Origin: Candidatus Villigracilaceae bacterium
GTDB lineage: Bacteria; Chloroflexota; Anaerolineae; Anaerolineales; Villigracilaceae
Assembly: GCA_026645935.1 (NCBI GenBank)
Contig: JAPKMP010000003.1
Location: forward strand, 62,001-126,000
Direction: 5' to 3'
DNA length: 64,000 bases
The notes beneath the pieces were generated by a model. It did no database searches, was not told the origin of the DNA, and saw only the letters and a program-made list of their open reading frames with translations. Every line of letters starts with the position of its first letter. The stretch's first letter is position 1. This document shows, piece by piece, positions 8,058 to 17,139 of this stretch. A program made the position numbers and the translations under genes.

Positions 8058-9652
8058 CGCTGCACCTGCATCCAATGGTAGGCATAAGGCGCGATCTCAA
8101 GAGTTTCAGTCAGGGATTGTGAACGGCCCGTGAACAGGTCGATACAGGGCATTCGAAAATCCATTGGGATATCCACGCATTGATTCGAGCCGCTCAGGTT
8201 ATTGAAAATAAGCATAACATCCCCGCCATGTTCGCGCACATACACGGCAACCGCCGGATTGCCCGTCTCCACCCATTGCATTTCACTGCCGCCGAATGCG
8301 GCGTGTTTTTTTCGCAGGGAGATCATCTTTTGCAGGGTATGGAACAGCGAGTTCGGATCCTTCAACTGGCTGGCAACGTTGATCTGTTCGTATCCCATCG
8401 ATCCGCGCACCGGCGCGGTAAACGGCTCGGCAAGCGTGAAACCCGCATTCAGTGAATCGTTCCATTGCATAGGCGTGCGGACCCCGTTGCGGTCCGGCAG
8501 ATCGAGGTTGTCGCCCATGCCGATCTCATCGCCGTAATAGATGATGGGCGCGCCGGGCAGGGTGAATAATAATGAGTTCGCCAGTTCGATCTTGCGGCGA
8601 TCGTTATCGAGCAATGGCGCGAGTCGGCGGCGAATGCCAAGGTTGAGTTTCATGCGCGGCTCGGGCGCATATTCCTTCCACATCCATTGGCGTTCTTCTT
8701 CGGTGACCATCTCTAAGGTCAATTCATCGTGGTTGCGCAGGAAGGTGCACCACTGGCAATTTTCGGGAATGGAAGGCGTGCGGCGCATGATCTGCGCCAT
8801 ATCTTCGTAAAGTCCCTTTTTGATCGCCATGTAAATACGCGGCATGATCGGGAAGTGAAAGCCCATATGGAATTCGTCGCCATTGCCGAAGTAGGGACGC
8901 ACATCTTCAGGCCATTGATTCGCTTCACAAAGCAGAATCCGCCCGGGATAATGCTCGTTCATGAAGGCGCGTAATGTTTTCAAGTACACATGAGTTTCGG
9001 GCAGGTTCTCACAATTGGTCCCCTCGCGCTCGAAGAGATACGGAACCGCATCGGCGCGAAAACCATCGATTCCCATTTCCAGCCAGAAGCGCGCCACGTT
9101 GAGCATTTCTTCCCGCACTTTGGGATTGTCAAAGTTCAAGTCTGGCTGGGTGGAATAAAAACGATGCCAGAAATATTGACCGGCTTGTTCGTCCCACGTC
9201 CAGTTCGATGTTTCGGTATCCACAAAGATGATGCGCGCATCTTTATATTTTTCGTTCGTGTCGCTCCACACGTAATAATCGCGATAGGGCGAGTTCCTGT
9301 CGGAGCGCGCGGCTTGGAACCAGGGATGGGCATCGGAGGTGTGATTCAGGACAAGGTCCATGATGAGGCGGATATCGCGTTGATGCGCCGCCTCGATCAG
9401 GACTTTGAGATCGTCCAGCAACCCGTAGGCTGGGTCCACGCTGTAATAGTCCGCGATATCATAGCCGTCATCGCGCAAAGGCGAAGGGTAGATGGGCATG
9501 ATCCAGATGCAATCCACGCCGAGGGTTTGCAAATAATCGAGCTTCTGCGTCAGCCCACGCAGGTCACCGCGCCCGTCGCCGTTGCTGTCCTTGAAAGCAC
9601 GGACGGAAATTTCATAAAAAACTGCGTTCTTGTACCAAAAGTTGTTGGTCAT
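8054..9652 (-). CDS. treS: Trehalose synthase (maltose glucosyltransferase)
   Basis: TreS isomerises maltose and trehalose. The protein begins [20 protein letters not shown], the usual TreS opening. It shows the GH13 motifs [34 protein letters not shown] with the nucleophile, [12 protein letters not shown] with the acid/base, and [12 protein letters not shown]. The block [13 protein letters not shown] is typical of TreS. The ORF track starts at 10111, but its extra 153 residues are out-of-frame GH1 sequence, so the true start is 9652, giving 532 aa. The C-terminal maltokinase domain found fused in some actinobacteria is absent. It lies 65 bp after the GH1 gene and overlaps the fructokinase start. 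Confidence 0.88.
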   Translation of the reverse strand: MTNNFWYKNAVFYEISVRAFKDSNGDGRGDLRGLTQKLDYLQTLGVDCIWIMPIYPSPLRDDGYDIADYYSVDPAYGLLDDLKVLIEAAHQRDIRLIMDLVLNHTSDAHPWFQAARSDRNSPYRDYYVWSDTNEKYKDARIIFVDTETSNWTWDEQAGQYFWHRFYSTQPDLNFDNPKVREEMLNVARFWLEMGIDGFRADAVPYLFEREGTNCENLPETHVYLKTLRAFMNEHYPGRILLCEANQWPEDVRPYFGNGDEFHMGFHFPIMPRIYMAIKKGLYEDMAQIMRRTPSIPENCQWCTFLRNHDELTLEMVTEEERQWMWKEYAPEPRMKLNLGIRRRLAPLLDNDRRKIELANSLLFTLPGAPIIYYGDEIGMGDNLDLPDRNGVRTPMQWNDSLNAGFTLAEPFTAPVRGSMGYEQINVASQLKDPNSLFHTLQKMISLRKKHAAFGGSEMQWVETGNPAVAVYVREHGGDVMLIFNNLSGSNQCVDIPMDFRMPCIDLFTGRSQSLTETLEIAPYAYHWMQVQR

Positions 9653-9717
9653 AAATTTAGTGTCATTGCTCCAGGCGGCATCCTCGCCGCCGGGGACGGC
9701 AGCATAAGTGAAATAGA

Positions 9718-11067
9718 TTAGACCGTAATGGAATTTTGTCTGATGACTTCCCCGAACCAATACGCGCTTTGCTTGGGAGTACGTTTCAGGGTTTCGAAAT
9801 CCACGCGCACCAGACCGAAGCGTTTGCTGTAGCCGCGCTCCCATTCGAAGTTGTCGAAAATGCTCCAGACGAAATATCCATGCACATTCGCCCCTTCCTG
9901 AATTGCTTGATGCAGGGCTTGCAGGTGTGCCTGCAGGAACCGGATGCGGTCCCAGTCTTCTACAAAACCTTCCGGGTTCGGAGCATCCGGCATGGCACAG
10001 CCGTTTTCCGTAAGATAAAGGACGGGGTTGCCGTAATTTTCCTTGAGATACATGACTTCGTTCTTCAGCCCCATCGGGTGGATGCCCCAATTCATTTCCG
10101 TTCGTCCCCAACCGGCGGCTGAATACGGCGTAAGGCAGGCTTTGTTCAATCCGCCGAAAAGGTCGAACGAAACAAGGTCGGTATTATAGTGATTGAGACC
10201 GAAAAAATCGATCGGCTGATGAATGATATCCAGATCGTTCGCGTGAACCTTCGGCTGGTGGACGCCAATGTAGTCGAACAACGCCTGCGGATACGTTCCT
10301 TTGAAAACAGGATCGAGAAACAACGCATGGGTCTCGTCATGGACACGCTGCGTCGCCGCCACATCCTCTTTGCTGTCGGAGGCGGGGATCAACCCGTTCA
10401 AATTAAGGATGAATCCGATCTTTCCATCATGCCCGCCCTGTCGGTAGACTTGCACGGCTTTGCCGTGCGAAAGCAATAAATGATGCGCGGCTTGATATGC
10501 CTGCGAGTAATCGCAAATCCCGGGCGCGTGCAATCCCTGAGCATGACCCAAAAAGGCGGCGACCCATGGCTCGTTGTGGGTTGCCCAAAGTTTAACCCGG
10601 TCTGCCAGATGGCTGAAGACGATGCGGGCATAGTCGGCGAAATAGTCGGCCGTATCGCGCGAGGTCCATCCACCCAGGTCTTGAAGCGCCTGGGGAAGAT
10701 CCCAATGAAAGAGCGTGCCCTTGGGTTGGATGCCTGCATTCAGAAGTTCATCCACGAGGCGGGAGTAAAAATCCAGTCCCTTTGTGTTGACCGTCCCGCG
10801 TCCCTGCGGCAGGATGCGCGTCCAGGCGATGGTGAATCCATAACAAGGAATGCCCAGCGACTTGATGATCGCCACATCCTCCTTGTAACGGCGGTAATGA
10901 TCACAAGCCACGTCGCCATTATCGCCGTTAAGAATGTGCGCCTCCCAACGGGTAAAGCGGTCCCAAATACTCTCGCCTTTACCGTCCGCATTGTATGCGC
11001 CTTCGATCTGGTACGCCGAGGCGGCCGCGCCCCAAAGAAAATCTTTTGGAAATTTCAATATTCTCAT
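9718..11067 (-). CDS. GH1 family beta-glucosidase
   Basis: A 449 aa GH1 enzyme beginning [20 protein letters not shown], the standard family N-terminus. The acid/base is in [11 protein letters not shown] and the nucleophile in [32 protein letters not shown] ends the barrel as usual. Substrate specificity (beta-glucosides, beta-galactosides or others) cannot be read from sequence. No signal peptide is present, so it is cytosolic. The start codon follows immediately after the T-tract of a terminator hairpin and has no Shine-Dalgarno sequence. The ORF track's longer start at 11334 is out-of-frame permease sequence. Confidence 0.88.
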   Translation of the reverse strand: MRILKFPKDFLWGAAASAYQIEGAYNADGKGESIWDRFTRWEAHILNGDNGDVACDHYRRYKEDVAIIKSLGIPCYGFTIAWTRILPQGRGTVNTKGLDFYSRLVDELLNAGIQPKGTLFHWDLPQALQDLGGWTSRDTADYFADYARIVFSHLADRVKLWATHNEPWVAAFLGHAQGLHAPGICDYSQAYQAAHHLLLSHGKAVQVYRQGGHDGKIGFILNLNGLIPASDSKEDVAATQRVHDETHALFLDPVFKGTYPQALFDYIGVHQPKVHANDLDIIHQPIDFFGLNHYNTDLVSFDLFGGLNKACLTPYSAAGWGRTEMNWGIHPMGLKNEVMYLKENYGNPVLYLTENGCAMPDAPNPEGFVEDWDRIRFLQAHLQALHQAIQEGANVHGYFVWSIFDNFEWERGYSKRFGLVRVDFETLKRTPKQSAYWFGEVIRQNSITV

Positions 11068-11070
11068 GAT

Positions 11071-11100
11071 AAAAAAAGTGGACTGGGCAGACCAGTCCAC
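11071..11100 (-). terminator. Rho-independent terminator or attenuator before GH1
   Basis: On the minus strand a 9-bp stem GTGGACTGG/CCAGTCCAC with a 5-nt loop is followed by seven T. It lies between the permease stop (11112) and the GH1 start (11067), with the T run ending 4 bases before the GH1 ATG. It should reduce transcription of the enzyme genes relative to the transporter genes. Confidence 0.8.
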
Positions 11101-11111
11101 TTGTCTCCAGA

Positions 11112-12215
11112 TTAACCTTTGACTGAGCCCGCCAACAATCCGCGCACGAAGAACCGCTGCAAGGTGAAGAAGACAGTGAGCGGCAGGATCATGGACACGA
11201 ACGCGCCCGCCGTCAGCAGGTGCCAATCCTGGCCGCGTGCCCCGACGATGGCGGCCATCCGCTGGGTCACAAGTTCGAATTCGGGGTTGCCACCCAGAAA
11301 GATCAACGCCACAAGGTAATCGTTCCAGACCCATAGGAACTGGAAGATGGCAAAGGAGGCAAGCGCGGGTACGGAGAGGGGTAATACGAGCGTTGTGAAT
11401 ACCGTGAAATGGGAGGCGCCGTCAATGAACGCCGATTCCAAAATATCGCGCGGCAATGAGCTGATGTAGTTGTAAAGCAGATACGTTGCCAGCGCCAGAC
11501 CAAAGCCGGTATGCGCAAGCCAGATCGCAAGGAAGGTGCCATTGAGATTCAATGACCTATAGTCGCGCAGGATCGGCACCAGGGCAATCTGGAGAGGCAC
11601 GACCAGAAGAGCAACGACCATGATGAACATGCCGCGGCGACCGGGGAATTTCATCCATGCAAAGGCATACGCCGCAAATGCGGCGATCAAGATCGGAATG
11701 ACCGTGGATGGAATCGCCACCGCCAGACTGTTAAGGAAGGCATTGACCATGTTGTCACCGGGGACCACTTCCACCGAGCCATCCGGCCGTCTGAATTCGA
11801 AATCCTGCCCGCCAAGGACCTGTTCGTAATTATCGAGGGAAAAGTCCCAATCTATCGTCCATGCATTTTCCTGCACTTCGACCTTTCCAAGCCGCTTATT
11901 GCCAATCCAGGTTACTCGTTTGCCGTCCGGGGTTTCAATGCCTTTACGGAATTGGTCGAATGTGCCGGAGACGCCTTCGATCTCCATGACTTCATCAGGA
12001 TTGAGACCAAGCGCCTTCGGGTCCAATTCGCTGACCGGCCGCCATTCACGATGTGGAAAAACGTTCCACCAGCCTGTTGTGGCGATCTTATCCCTGTTGC
12101 GAAAGGACGAAATGAAAATGCCAAGTGTTGGGATGGTCCAGATCAGAACAAGAAGGAGAAGCGTGAGATTGACCAGCCATTTGCCAAGTCGTTTTTGATT
12201 TTTTGCGCTGCTCAT
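11112..12215 (-). CDS. Alpha-glucoside ABC permease, AglG-like
   Basis: A 367 aa MalG-type inner-membrane permease. The first helix (LTLLLLVLIWTIPTLGIFISSFR) is followed by a periplasmic insert of about 110 residues (roughly 40-150) including VFPHREWRPVSE and WTIDWDFSLDNYEQVL. This insert is characteristic of AglG rather than ordinary MalG. Five more membrane segments follow, and the EAA loop DGASHFTVFTTLVLPLSVPALA contacts the ATPase. It starts 1 bp after aglF ends, with an AGGAGG site. The substrate is inferred to be an alpha-glucoside such as sucrose, trehalose or maltose. Confidence 0.85.
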   Translation of the reverse strand: MSSAKNQKRLGKWLVNLTLLLLVLIWTIPTLGIFISSFRNRDKIATTGWWNVFPHREWRPVSELDPKALGLNPDEVMEIEGVSGTFDQFRKGIETPDGKRVTWIGNKRLGKVEVQENAWTIDWDFSLDNYEQVLGGQDFEFRRPDGSVEVVPGDNMVNAFLNSLAVAIPSTVIPILIAAFAAYAFAWMKFPGRRGMFIMVVALLVVPLQIALVPILRDYRSLNLNGTFLAIWLAHTGFGLALATYLLYNYISSLPRDILESAFIDGASHFTVFTTLVLPLSVPALASFAIFQFLWVWNDYLVALIFLGGNPEFELVTQRMAAIVGARGQDWHLLTAGAFVSMILPLTVFFTLQRFFVRGLLAGSVKG

Positions 12216-12216
12216 C

Positions 12217-13386
12217 TTAAAATGCCTCCTGTTCCCTGAAGCGTTTCAAGTTGTAGATCATGACCGGGATCACGGCGATGAGAAGCACAATGGCGATCGC
12301 CGAACCAAATCCCGAATTGCGGTTTGTGAATGACTGGCGGTAGAACTGTGTGGCAATGACATGCGTGCCGAATTGCCCTCCCGTCATTACCCAGACAACG
12401 TCGAATATTTTGAGGGTAAAGATGATGATCGTGGTCCACACCGAGATGAGGGTGCCCTGAATGTAGGGCATCATGATACGGAAAAAGATCTGAAATTCAT
12501 TTGCGCCGTCGATGCGTCCGGCTTCCAGCAGCTCCTCCGGTATGCCCTTGAGCGCCGCGGAGAAAAGCACCATTGAAAAGCCTGCCTGCAGCCAGACCAC
12601 GATCACGATTAGGAATAAGTTGTTCCAGGGCGATATGGCCACCCATTGCGGCCACGCCTCCGGGGTTCCGCCAAGGCTGGTAACAATGGAATTCAATAAA
12701 CCGATTTGTGTCTGACCTTCGGGTCTGTATTCGTAGATGAAATTCCAGATAATTCCTGCGCCAACGAAGGAGATCGCCATCGGCAAAAAAATGAGCGACT
12801 TTGCCAGTTTCTCGAAACTGCTCCGGTCGGCAAGTACCGCAATCAGAAGGCCGAAGATGACCGAGAATGTGCTTCCGAAGATGATCCACATCAGGTTGTT
12901 ACGGAAGGCTTCGACCATCAAATCCTGGGTGAAGACCGAAGCATAATTGCCGAAGCCAACGAAAGCAGCGCTGGAGATCTGCTGTATGAAACTCAACCCT
13001 TCCGGCGGGCCGTCGCGTCCGAACAGGCTGAGATAAAATGTGCGCAGGGTCGGAATTGCCAGGTACCAGGAAAGGATGGCGATGGCGGGTCCTACGAACA
13101 CAAAAGGAAGCAGTCTTCCCTTCCATTGGTCGGGAAGCTTTTCTACAAGCCAGTTGAAGACCCAATACAAAAGGCCGACGCCGCCAACACCCCATATGAT
13201 GGCAATCAGGACGATGATCTCGCGCGGGGCATTACTGTCCCGCAGGAAAAGGAATCCGAGATAGAGAACATAAAATGAAATCAACGGGATGCTTACTGCC
13301 AATAAAACACGTCCGATTAGGGCGAGTATCCCCGCAACAAACGATTGATCCCCTGCCACTTTGTTGTTCGGTGATTCCATGGTCAT
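12217..13386 (-). CDS. Alpha-glucoside ABC permease, AglF-like
   Basis: A 389 aa MalF-type permease with three extra N-terminal membrane helices before the transport core. The EAA motif is seen as EAGRIDGANEFQIFFRIMMPYIQ. It pairs with the next gene to form the transmembrane channel of a CUT1-family importer. A ribosome binding site AGGAG precedes the ATG at 13386. It is separated from the binding-protein gene by 87 bp containing a strong hairpin. No ATPase gene is present in this operon, so a shared MsmX/AglK-type ATPase elsewhere is expected. Confidence 0.85.
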   Translation of the reverse strand: MTMESPNNKVAGDQSFVAGILALIGRVLLAVSIPLISFYVLYLGFLFLRDSNAPREIIVLIAIIWGVGGVGLLYWVFNWLVEKLPDQWKGRLLPFVFVGPAIAILSWYLAIPTLRTFYLSLFGRDGPPEGLSFIQQISSAAFVGFGNYASVFTQDLMVEAFRNNLMWIIFGSTFSVIFGLLIAVLADRSSFEKLAKSLIFLPMAISFVGAGIIWNFIYEYRPEGQTQIGLLNSIVTSLGGTPEAWPQWVAISPWNNLFLIVIVVWLQAGFSMVLFSAALKGIPEELLEAGRIDGANEFQIFFRIMMPYIQGTLISVWTTIIIFTLKIFDVVWVMTGGQFGTHVIATQFYRQSFTNRNSGFGSAIAIVLLIAVIPVMIYNLKRFREQEAF

Positions 13387-13414
13387 CTCCTTTAGCTTAA
13401 CTAAGAAGAAGGAT

Positions 13415-13451
13415 AAAAATGGGGGTGGAAGGTTGTTGGACCTCCCACCCC
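13415..13451 (-). terminator. Intra-operon hairpin after the sugar-binding protein gene
   Basis: The minus strand reads GGGGTGGGAGGTCC, a short loop, then the imperfect complement GGACC...CCACCCCC, followed by ATTTTTATCC. It sits between aglE and aglF and is expected to terminate part of the transcripts and protect the 3' end of the aglE message. This gives more binding protein than permease. Confidence 0.7.
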
Positions 13452-13473
13452 AGCATTTTACTACTTCACTTTA

Positions 13474-14826
13474 TTATTTCGGCCAGGTTGCATCGATCGC
13501 CTTCATGGCGGTATCAAGGTCTTCGGAACCCGCCACGTAGCTGGAAATGTGCTCCCAGAAGGAACCGGCACCAACTTCGCCGGGCATGAGGTCAGAGCCA
13601 TCGAAGCGGAAACTGGTCGCCTGCGCTACGAGTTCGGCGATGCCCTTTTCCAGTTCGACACCGTACATATCGGGTGTGACGGTCTGGTGAGCAGCCAATG
13701 CGCCGCCGCCCTGGAGCCAGCCGCTCGCCGACTCAGGCACGGTGAAGTATTCCATCAGCGCGCGAACTTCGGGGCGGTCGTTGAACATATACATAGAGTC
13801 GCCTGCCACGAGGAACGGTTTCCCATAAGCGGGGTCCACGGGCGGGAAGTAGAAGAAGCCATAATCCTCGCCTGCCACAGTGCCTTCAGGGAAGAAACCG
13901 GTGATGAAGTTGCCCTGCTTGTGCATCCAGCATTGCGGGGGATCTTCGAACATCGGCGCGGGAGAATCGCCAAAGAAGGTTGTGACAATGGAGGATCTGC
14001 CGCCGTAAACATAAGCATCATTGAACCAGAGTTCGCTCCAGGTTTCGATGGCTTTCTTCACCTCGGGGGAATCGAAGGACAGTTCACCAGCGACCCATGC
14101 ATCGTAATTTTCCAGAGACGTGGTGCGCAACATCATCTCCTCGGTCCAGTCGGTGGCAGCCCAACCGGTGGCGGCGCCGGATTCAACGCCGATGCACCAT
14201 GGGGTATCGCCGTCGTCGGCGATCTGTTGATTCAACGCCATCAACTCTTCCCAGGTTTCGGGGATCTCATAGCCAGCCGCATCCCACGCCTTCTTGGGAT
14301 ACCAGACCAGGCTCTTGCCGTTGAAGCGGTGGAAAATACCCATTTCAGCGCCGTCGAAGGTGACCATATCACGCCAGCTCTGGTTGTACTGCTGGGTAAG
14401 CCACTCATCCGAGAGATATTCGCTGACAGGAACTATATCGCCACCAGCAACAAATTGTGCGGCTTTACCGGGCTGCGGGAAGTCTACAATGTCGGGAGCA
14501 TCGCCAGCATCGACACGGACGGAAATGGTGGCTTCGAATTCCTTGTTGCCAATGTAGTTGACGGTGATGCCGGTCGCTTCTTCAAACGCCTTTACACTCT
14601 CTGCGAATTTCACACCATCGGGATCGTTGCCTTCGAAGGCTCCATCAACGGTGACGGTCGTACCCGAATAGCTTCCCTTGAGGGCTTCTTCCAAAGCGCC
14701 CCCCGCCGGGTACGGAAAGTCAACTTCGGTCGCGGGAACTTCAGTTGGAGCGGGAGTTCCGCATGCCGCAAGAAGCAGGGAGGCAGCCAGCGTCAAAGCG
14801 AGGACTTGCCATAAAACTTTTTTCAT
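13474..14826 (-). CDS. Alpha-glucoside-binding lipoprotein, AglE-like
   Basis: A 450 aa extracellular solute-binding protein. The N-terminus is a lipoprotein signal (LALTLAASLLLAACGTPAP), with Cys22 as the lipid-anchored residue, followed by a short Pro/Thr linker. FEEATGITVNYIGNKEFEATISVRV and GDAPDIVDFPQPGKAAQFV are typical of AglE-type CUT1 binding proteins, as is the conserved WYPKKAWDAAGYEIPETW. It is the first gene of the operon, under a promoter overlapped by a LacI-type operator, with an AAGGAGAG ribosome binding site. Confidence 0.87.
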   Translation of the reverse strand: MKKVLWQVLALTLAASLLLAACGTPAPTEVPATEVDFPYPAGGALEEALKGSYSGTTVTVDGAFEGNDPDGVKFAESVKAFEEATGITVNYIGNKEFEATISVRVDAGDAPDIVDFPQPGKAAQFVAGGDIVPVSEYLSDEWLTQQYNQSWRDMVTFDGAEMGIFHRFNGKSLVWYPKKAWDAAGYEIPETWEELMALNQQIADDGDTPWCIGVESGAATGWAATDWTEEMMLRTTSLENYDAWVAGELSFDSPEVKKAIETWSELWFNDAYVYGGRSSIVTTFFGDSPAPMFEDPPQCWMHKQGNFITGFFPEGTVAGEDYGFFYFPPVDPAYGKPFLVAGDSMYMFNDRPEVRALMEYFTVPESASGWLQGGGALAAHQTVTPDMYGVELEKGIAELVAQATSFRFDGSDLMPGEVGAGSFWEHISSYVAGSEDLDTAMKAIDATWPK

Positions 14827-14960
14827 TCTTCTCTCCTTGAAAAAGATTGGAAATGGATCGTAATTTGGTTGTCAGGTTTGGGGGAATGGTGATCAATATC
14901 CGGGGCACCTCCTTCAGCAAAGGAATGATCCGATGTTGCTATCAATTGAAAGAGTTTTTA

Positions 14961-15008
14961 TGAAAGCACTTTCACCAATAAGTATAGCACATCCATTTAT
15001 TAAGTCAA
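14961..15008 (-). promoter_or_regulatory. Sugar operon promoter with LacI-type operator
   Basis: On the minus strand TTGACT (15003-15008) and TATACT (14981-14986) are 16 bp apart and form a sigma70-type promoter. The near-palindrome TGAAAGCACTTTCA at 14961-14974 covers the expected start site. The identical 14-mer occurs upstream of the lacI gene, so the two form one small regulon controlled by the neighbouring LacI protein. Confidence 0.8.
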
Positions 15009-15074
15009 TAAGCAATTTATGAAGTCTAATTTTATTGAGAAGAAACGCACAAATCGAACTCCCCCAATAAATAG

Positions 15075-16085
15075 CTATGCGGTTGCACGCTCAATGAGAT
15101 TCAAGGGAAGATTAATATGCTGCAGTGCCCGATTATGCCCGCCTGTACGCATCAATGCCATTTCTGCGGAGAGTCGGCCCGATTCATCGAGATGCTGGCG
15201 AATGGTCGTCAGGTCCACATAATCCGCCATATCGATATCATCGAAACCGATGATTGCCAGGTCATCGGGGATGCGGAGATTCAATTGGCGCGCGACCTTC
15301 ATCACACTCAACGCCTGTATATCCGACGCAGCAAATAATGCGGTCGGACGGCTGCTCATGCTTAGGAGTTCGTACGCCGCCTGCCGCGAATTCTCATGCG
15401 AATAAAGCGCCTGCTTGACGTTCTTTTTTGGCAGTGGGATCCCGGCTTCTTCCAATGTTTTTTTGAAACCTTCCAGTCGGGACTTCACTGGATGAATGGC
15501 ATACCGCTCAGGCGGTTCGATATCTCCAAGAAAGCCGAATGAATTGTGTCCCTTCTTGATCAGATACTCCGCCACCATCCTCCCACCCTGCTCGTCATTG
15601 ATGACAATGCTGTTTAATTCATCATGGGAGAATTCGATCAGCACCGTTTGCATTCCGTTTTCGATCAGCCGTCGTACATCTTTATCCTCGATGGCCAGCG
15701 ACATGATGATCAACCCATCCAGGTTGCCCATGATCGGGATGGAGGAGATATATCCTTGGAGATGTTCCACCGAATCGACAGGGTAGATCACCAACTCATA
15801 ATTCTCGCGAGACAAAGTCCCTGCCACGCCGCGCAAGCGCTGCACAAACGAGGGTGCCGTAAAGAATGGCGTGATGACGCCAACCCGGTTCGAATACTTC
15901 AACGCCCGCGCGCGCGCTTCCGCCTTTGGGACAAAACCGAGGAGATCGATCGCATCGATTACCCGCGTCCGGGTTTCGGGATTTACTTTATCCGGCGCGT
16001 TCAGCACACGGGAAATGGTGGAGATGCTCACGCCCGAAAGTGCGGCAACATCGTAGATTGTGGGTTTTTTCTTGGTCTTTGGCAT
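15075..16085 (-). CDS. LacI-family transcriptional regulator
   Basis: A LacI/GalR repressor of 336 aa from the start chosen here. The N-terminal helix-turn-helix is PTIYDVAALSGVSISTISRVLN and the hinge helix region is PKAEARARALK. The periplasmic-binding-like sugar sensor follows (NSIVINDEQGGRMVAEYLI, DDLAIIGFDDIDMADYVDLTTIRQ). I prefer the ATG at 16085 (MPKTKKKPTIYD) to the ORF-track start at 16112, because the latter would place the operator 14-mer inside the coding region. The protein is expected to repress both itself and the aglE-to-amylosucrase operon, with an imported sugar or its derivative as inducer. Confidence 0.9.
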   Translation of the reverse strand: MPKTKKKPTIYDVAALSGVSISTISRVLNAPDKVNPETRTRVIDAIDLLGFVPKAEARARALKYSNRVGVITPFFTAPSFVQRLRGVAGTLSRENYELVIYPVDSVEHLQGYISSIPIMGNLDGLIIMSLAIEDKDVRRLIENGMQTVLIEFSHDELNSIVINDEQGGRMVAEYLIKKGHNSFGFLGDIEPPERYAIHPVKSRLEGFKKTLEEAGIPLPKKNVKQALYSHENSRQAAYELLSMSSRPTALFAASDIQALSVMKVARQLNLRIPDDLAIIGFDDIDMADYVDLTTIRQHLDESGRLSAEMALMRTGGHNRALQHINLPLNLIERATA

Positions 16086-16103
16086 GATGAAGTGAAAGCT
16101 GTG

Positions 16104-16117
16104 TGAAAGCACTTTCA
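16104..16117. promoter_or_regulatory. LacI-type operator upstream of lacI
   Basis: TGAAAGCACTTTCA is identical to the operator upstream of aglE. It lies 19 bp upstream of the lacI start codon. A further TGAAAGC half site lies at 16093-16099. This supports autoregulation. Confidence 0.75.
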
Positions 16118-16158
16118 GTCTAACACGGAATTGAGCAAGTTTCCAGTAATGGCAGAGA

Positions 16159-16857
16159 TTATTTTGCTGGTTTTACGACAGGGGTATTCCCCTCACCTAG
16201 TCTGGTCACCTCCACCCAAAGGGATGCCGCGAGTTCGTAGCCGATAAGGTGGCCTTGCGGCTTCATTTGCAGCCTTAATGGACCTTTGAAAGGGGCGCAA
16301 CTCAACAGGTGGAAGGGTTTATCGGGAACGAGTCCCAATTCGCCAATATAAGTCAATTTCTCCAGATCATGCGTGCGCACACGGCTGATGACACAATCCG
16401 AACCGGAAGGAACTTCAATCAGCGGAACATCGTTGACCACTGGCATAACGCCGTTTTTGGATGGAATCGGCTCGCCATGCGGGCAGCGGGTGGGGTGCCC
16501 TGCCAATTCGTCCATGCGGTCTTCGATCTCATCGTTGACGCCTTTTTCGAATGTGTCCGAAAGTTCGTGGGCGGTTGCCCAATCGTATTTCATCACTTTA
16601 ACGAGAAAGACCTCGGTGAGGCGATGTCGGCGCAGGGACGGCATGGCGATTCTTTCGCCGGTTTCGGTGAGACGGACTCCGCGATACGGCTCATGCACAA
16701 GATAGCCAAGTTTCTGCAAACGTTTGACCATCGTCGAGATCGCCTGCGCTGACGAATCGACATGTGAGCTTAAAAGGGAAAGCGGAACCTGTTCATGGTC
16801 CTGCTGCAAACGGTAAATTTCGGCAGCATAACGCTGCATTACAGGGCTGGCGGTCAT
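16159..16857 (-). CDS. DtxR/MntR-family metal-dependent regulator
   Basis: A 232 aa regulator with the three-part DtxR layout. A winged helix-turn-helix fills residues 1-65 (VDSSAQAISTMVKRLQKLGYLVHE). A metal-binding dimerisation domain follows (RRHRLTEVFLVKVMKYDWATAHELSD and HPTRCPHGEPIP, the latter carrying the conserved Cys-x-x-His and Glu ligands). The C-terminal part is an SH3-like FeoA domain (about 145-225). It is divergent from a ferric-iron ABC transporter, so iron is the likely co-repressor, though manganese is possible. Confidence 0.88.
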   Translation of the reverse strand: MTASPVMQRYAAEIYRLQQDHEQVPLSLLSSHVDSSAQAISTMVKRLQKLGYLVHEPYRGVRLTETGERIAMPSLRRHRLTEVFLVKVMKYDWATAHELSDTFEKGVNDEIEDRMDELAGHPTRCPHGEPIPSKNGVMPVVNDVPLIEVPSGSDCVISRVRTHDLEKLTYIGELGLVPDKPFHLLSCAPFKGPLRLQMKPQGHLIGYELAASLWVEVTRLGEGNTPVVKPAK

Positions 16858-16869
16858 CGTACTCCGTGA

Positions 16870-16977
16870 TGTCGTTCTGAGCCGCGAAGCGGCGAAGAAT
16901 CTCTACGACTATCTCAGAGATCCTCACCCCACTGCACCGCAATGCGGAGCATGTGCCACTATCGCTCAGGGTGACAT
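16870..16977. repeat. Dispersed palindromic repeat (GTCGTTCTGAG / CTCAGGGTGAC type)
   Basis: The segment starts GTCGTTCTGAGCCGCG and ends CGCTCAGGGTGACAT, with complementary termini and an internal AGAATCTCT...AGAGAT stem. Related ends recur at 32662-32729. It is non-coding and sits between dtxR and the iron transporter genes. The element boundaries are approximate. Confidence 0.55.
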
Positions 16978-17064
16978 AATTTTATCAACCGGGTTGAAAA
17001 CATTTCACAACCAGATATAGATAAAATTTAATACAAATATCTAGATTATTCGATTGGCGGTCAT

Positions 17065-17101
17065 TATACTACGCCCCACTCAAGGCAGATAAAAATTATC
17101 T
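17065..17101 (+). promoter_or_regulatory. Iron transporter promoter region with small palindrome
   Basis: A TATACT -10 box lies at 17065-17070. Downstream, at 17087-17101, is AGATAAAAATTATCT, with 6-bp arms around AAA, near the expected transcript start. The divergent dtxR gene makes it a candidate metal-dependent operator, but it does not match a consensus I can name, so this is tentative. The AT-rich stretch 16980-17060 shows nothing else that I can assign. Confidence 0.4.
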
Positions 17102-17139
17102 TATTTATCCGCCCGCATTACACAAGGAGATTTCGTACG

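Noticed and set aside
9718-11334. Long N-terminal extensions in the ORF track for GH1 (11334), treS (10111), the iron ABC ATPase (19368) and PhnE (41426)
   Set aside because: The extra residues are out-of-frame translations of neighbouring genes; the conserved family N-termini begin at internal ATG codons with better context.
13549-14814. 421-codon plus-strand ORF over aglE
   Set aside because: Antisense shadow; the minus-strand frame has a lipoprotein signal and a binding-protein fold.
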